In this document: positions 63,749-64,000 of the stretch, piece by piece
Layout of the letters: every line of letters begins with the position of its first letter
Numbering within the stretch: position 1 is the stretch's first letter
NCBI GenBank assembly: GCA_019236735.1
Contig: JAFAIM010000011.1
Coordinates: forward strand, 18,580 to 82,579
Direction of reading: 5' to 3'
Origin: Burkholderiaceae bacterium
GTDB lineage: Bacteria; Pseudomonadota; Gammaproteobacteria; Burkholderiales; Burkholderiaceae_F
DNA length: 64,000 bases
Program-made: the position numbers and the translations under genes
The notes under the pieces: model-generated
Databases searched by the model: none
The model's input: the letters and a program-made list of their open reading frames with translations, nothing else
Told to the model about the DNA's origin: nothing

Positions 63749-63888
63749 GCATGCATTGCACGTGTTCTTCACGACGCAGCAAGATGAAATCTTAATTCGG
63801 CACAGCGGGTTGTTTTGGGCATGCATTGCACGTGTTCTTCACCACGCAGCAAGATGAAATCTTAATTCGGCACAGCGGGTTGTATTGG
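63749..63888. repeat. tandem duplication of a 70-bp unit
   Basis: Two head-to-tail copies, 63749-63818 and 63819-63888, each starting GCATGCATTGCACGTG, with two mismatches. A GGCATG at 63886-63891 could start a third partial copy. The unit contains no gene that I can support. The repeat may continue beyond the window. Confidence 0.8.
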
Positions 63889-64000
63889 CATGGGCAGGTA
63901 GCCGCAGCAGCTTGTGGCTTGCGGACCTGCTGTAGGGTCACGTCGTCAACAAGCGCCTCGGTAAGAGCCACGGAAGCTACCTCCACCGGCAGGTACACTA

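Noticed and set aside
63792..63998. Minus-strand 68-codon frame at the window edge
   Set aside because: It ends inside the 70-bp tandem repeat, begins with a GTG without a ribosome site and runs off the window; no family seen.

Overview
This GC-rich window reads as part of a betaproteobacterial chromosome, most likely of the order Burkholderiales. The best evidence is the gene order leuC-leuD-leuB-asd-fimV-truA-trpF-trpB-trpA-accD-folC-(SPOR protein)-cvpA-purF-metZ, a block I know from that group. Start and stop codons overlap repeatedly along it (ATGA, GTGA and TGATG junctions), so it is tightly packed. No phage genes, CRISPR array, rRNA operon or intact transposase gene was found. Two serine tRNA genes are present, with anticodons GGA and CGA.

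Layout. 0.1-3.1 kb holds a TRAP transporter (dctP-dctQ-dctM, minus strand). 3.7-22.2 kb is the biosynthetic block on the minus strand: methionine (metZ), purines (purF), folate (folC), fatty acid initiation (accD), tryptophan (trpFBA), tRNA pseudouridine (truA), a FimV-like inner-membrane hub protein, aspartate semialdehyde (asd), leucine (leuCDB) and chorismate (aroC). 22.2-23.0 kb is a non-coding gap filled by two palindromic, MITE-like elements. 23.0-26.4 kb carries an LplT-like/acyltransferase fusion, a renalase-like flavoprotein and a CBS-domain protein. 26.6-30.3 kb (plus strand) carries proline iminopeptidase, a membrane glycosyltransferase and a diguanylate cyclase. 30.9-34.0 kb is a LytS/LytTR-type signalling operon with one intact and one degenerate sensor kinase. 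34.2-40.5 kb is a MarR-controlled EmrAB-OprM-like efflux operon with a sugar/sorbosone dehydrogenase-like gene at its end.

40.5-41.85 kb looks like a very small island. A RHH/MazF toxin-antitoxin pair lies between a 17-bp copy of the tRNA-Ser(GGA) 3' end and the tRNA itself. 41.9-50.3 kb carries acetyl-CoA synthetase, SUMT, a thiolase, an MgtC-like protein, an MFS transporter and an SPFH/NfeD pair. 50.4-52.3 kb carries a diheme cytochrome c, whose signal peptide appears frameshifted, and a divergent persulfide dioxygenase-rhodanese fusion. 52.3-58.4 kb is looser accessory DNA: an FG-GAP lipoprotein, an MFS transporter, a small lipoprotein, probable decayed genes, an exordium-like secreted protein, an NTF2-like protein and a possible IS end. 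58.5-63.7 kb is a signalling cluster: Ser/Thr kinase with a TolB-like sensor domain, a small membrane protein, a Crp/Fnr regulator and a CHASE2-adenylate cyclase. The window ends in a 70-bp tandem duplication.

The observations most worth following are: (1) a 35-bp sequence, 34/35 identical, directly upstream of both dctM and the Crp/Fnr gene, able to encode a shared peptide RQRESFGSF; (2) the kinase/pseudokinase/LytTR operon; (3) the toxin-antitoxin mini-island at tRNA-Ser; (4) the paired MITE-like elements; (5) a palindromic repeat that supplies the last codons of cvpA. All calls are made by reading the sequence. No database search was possible.
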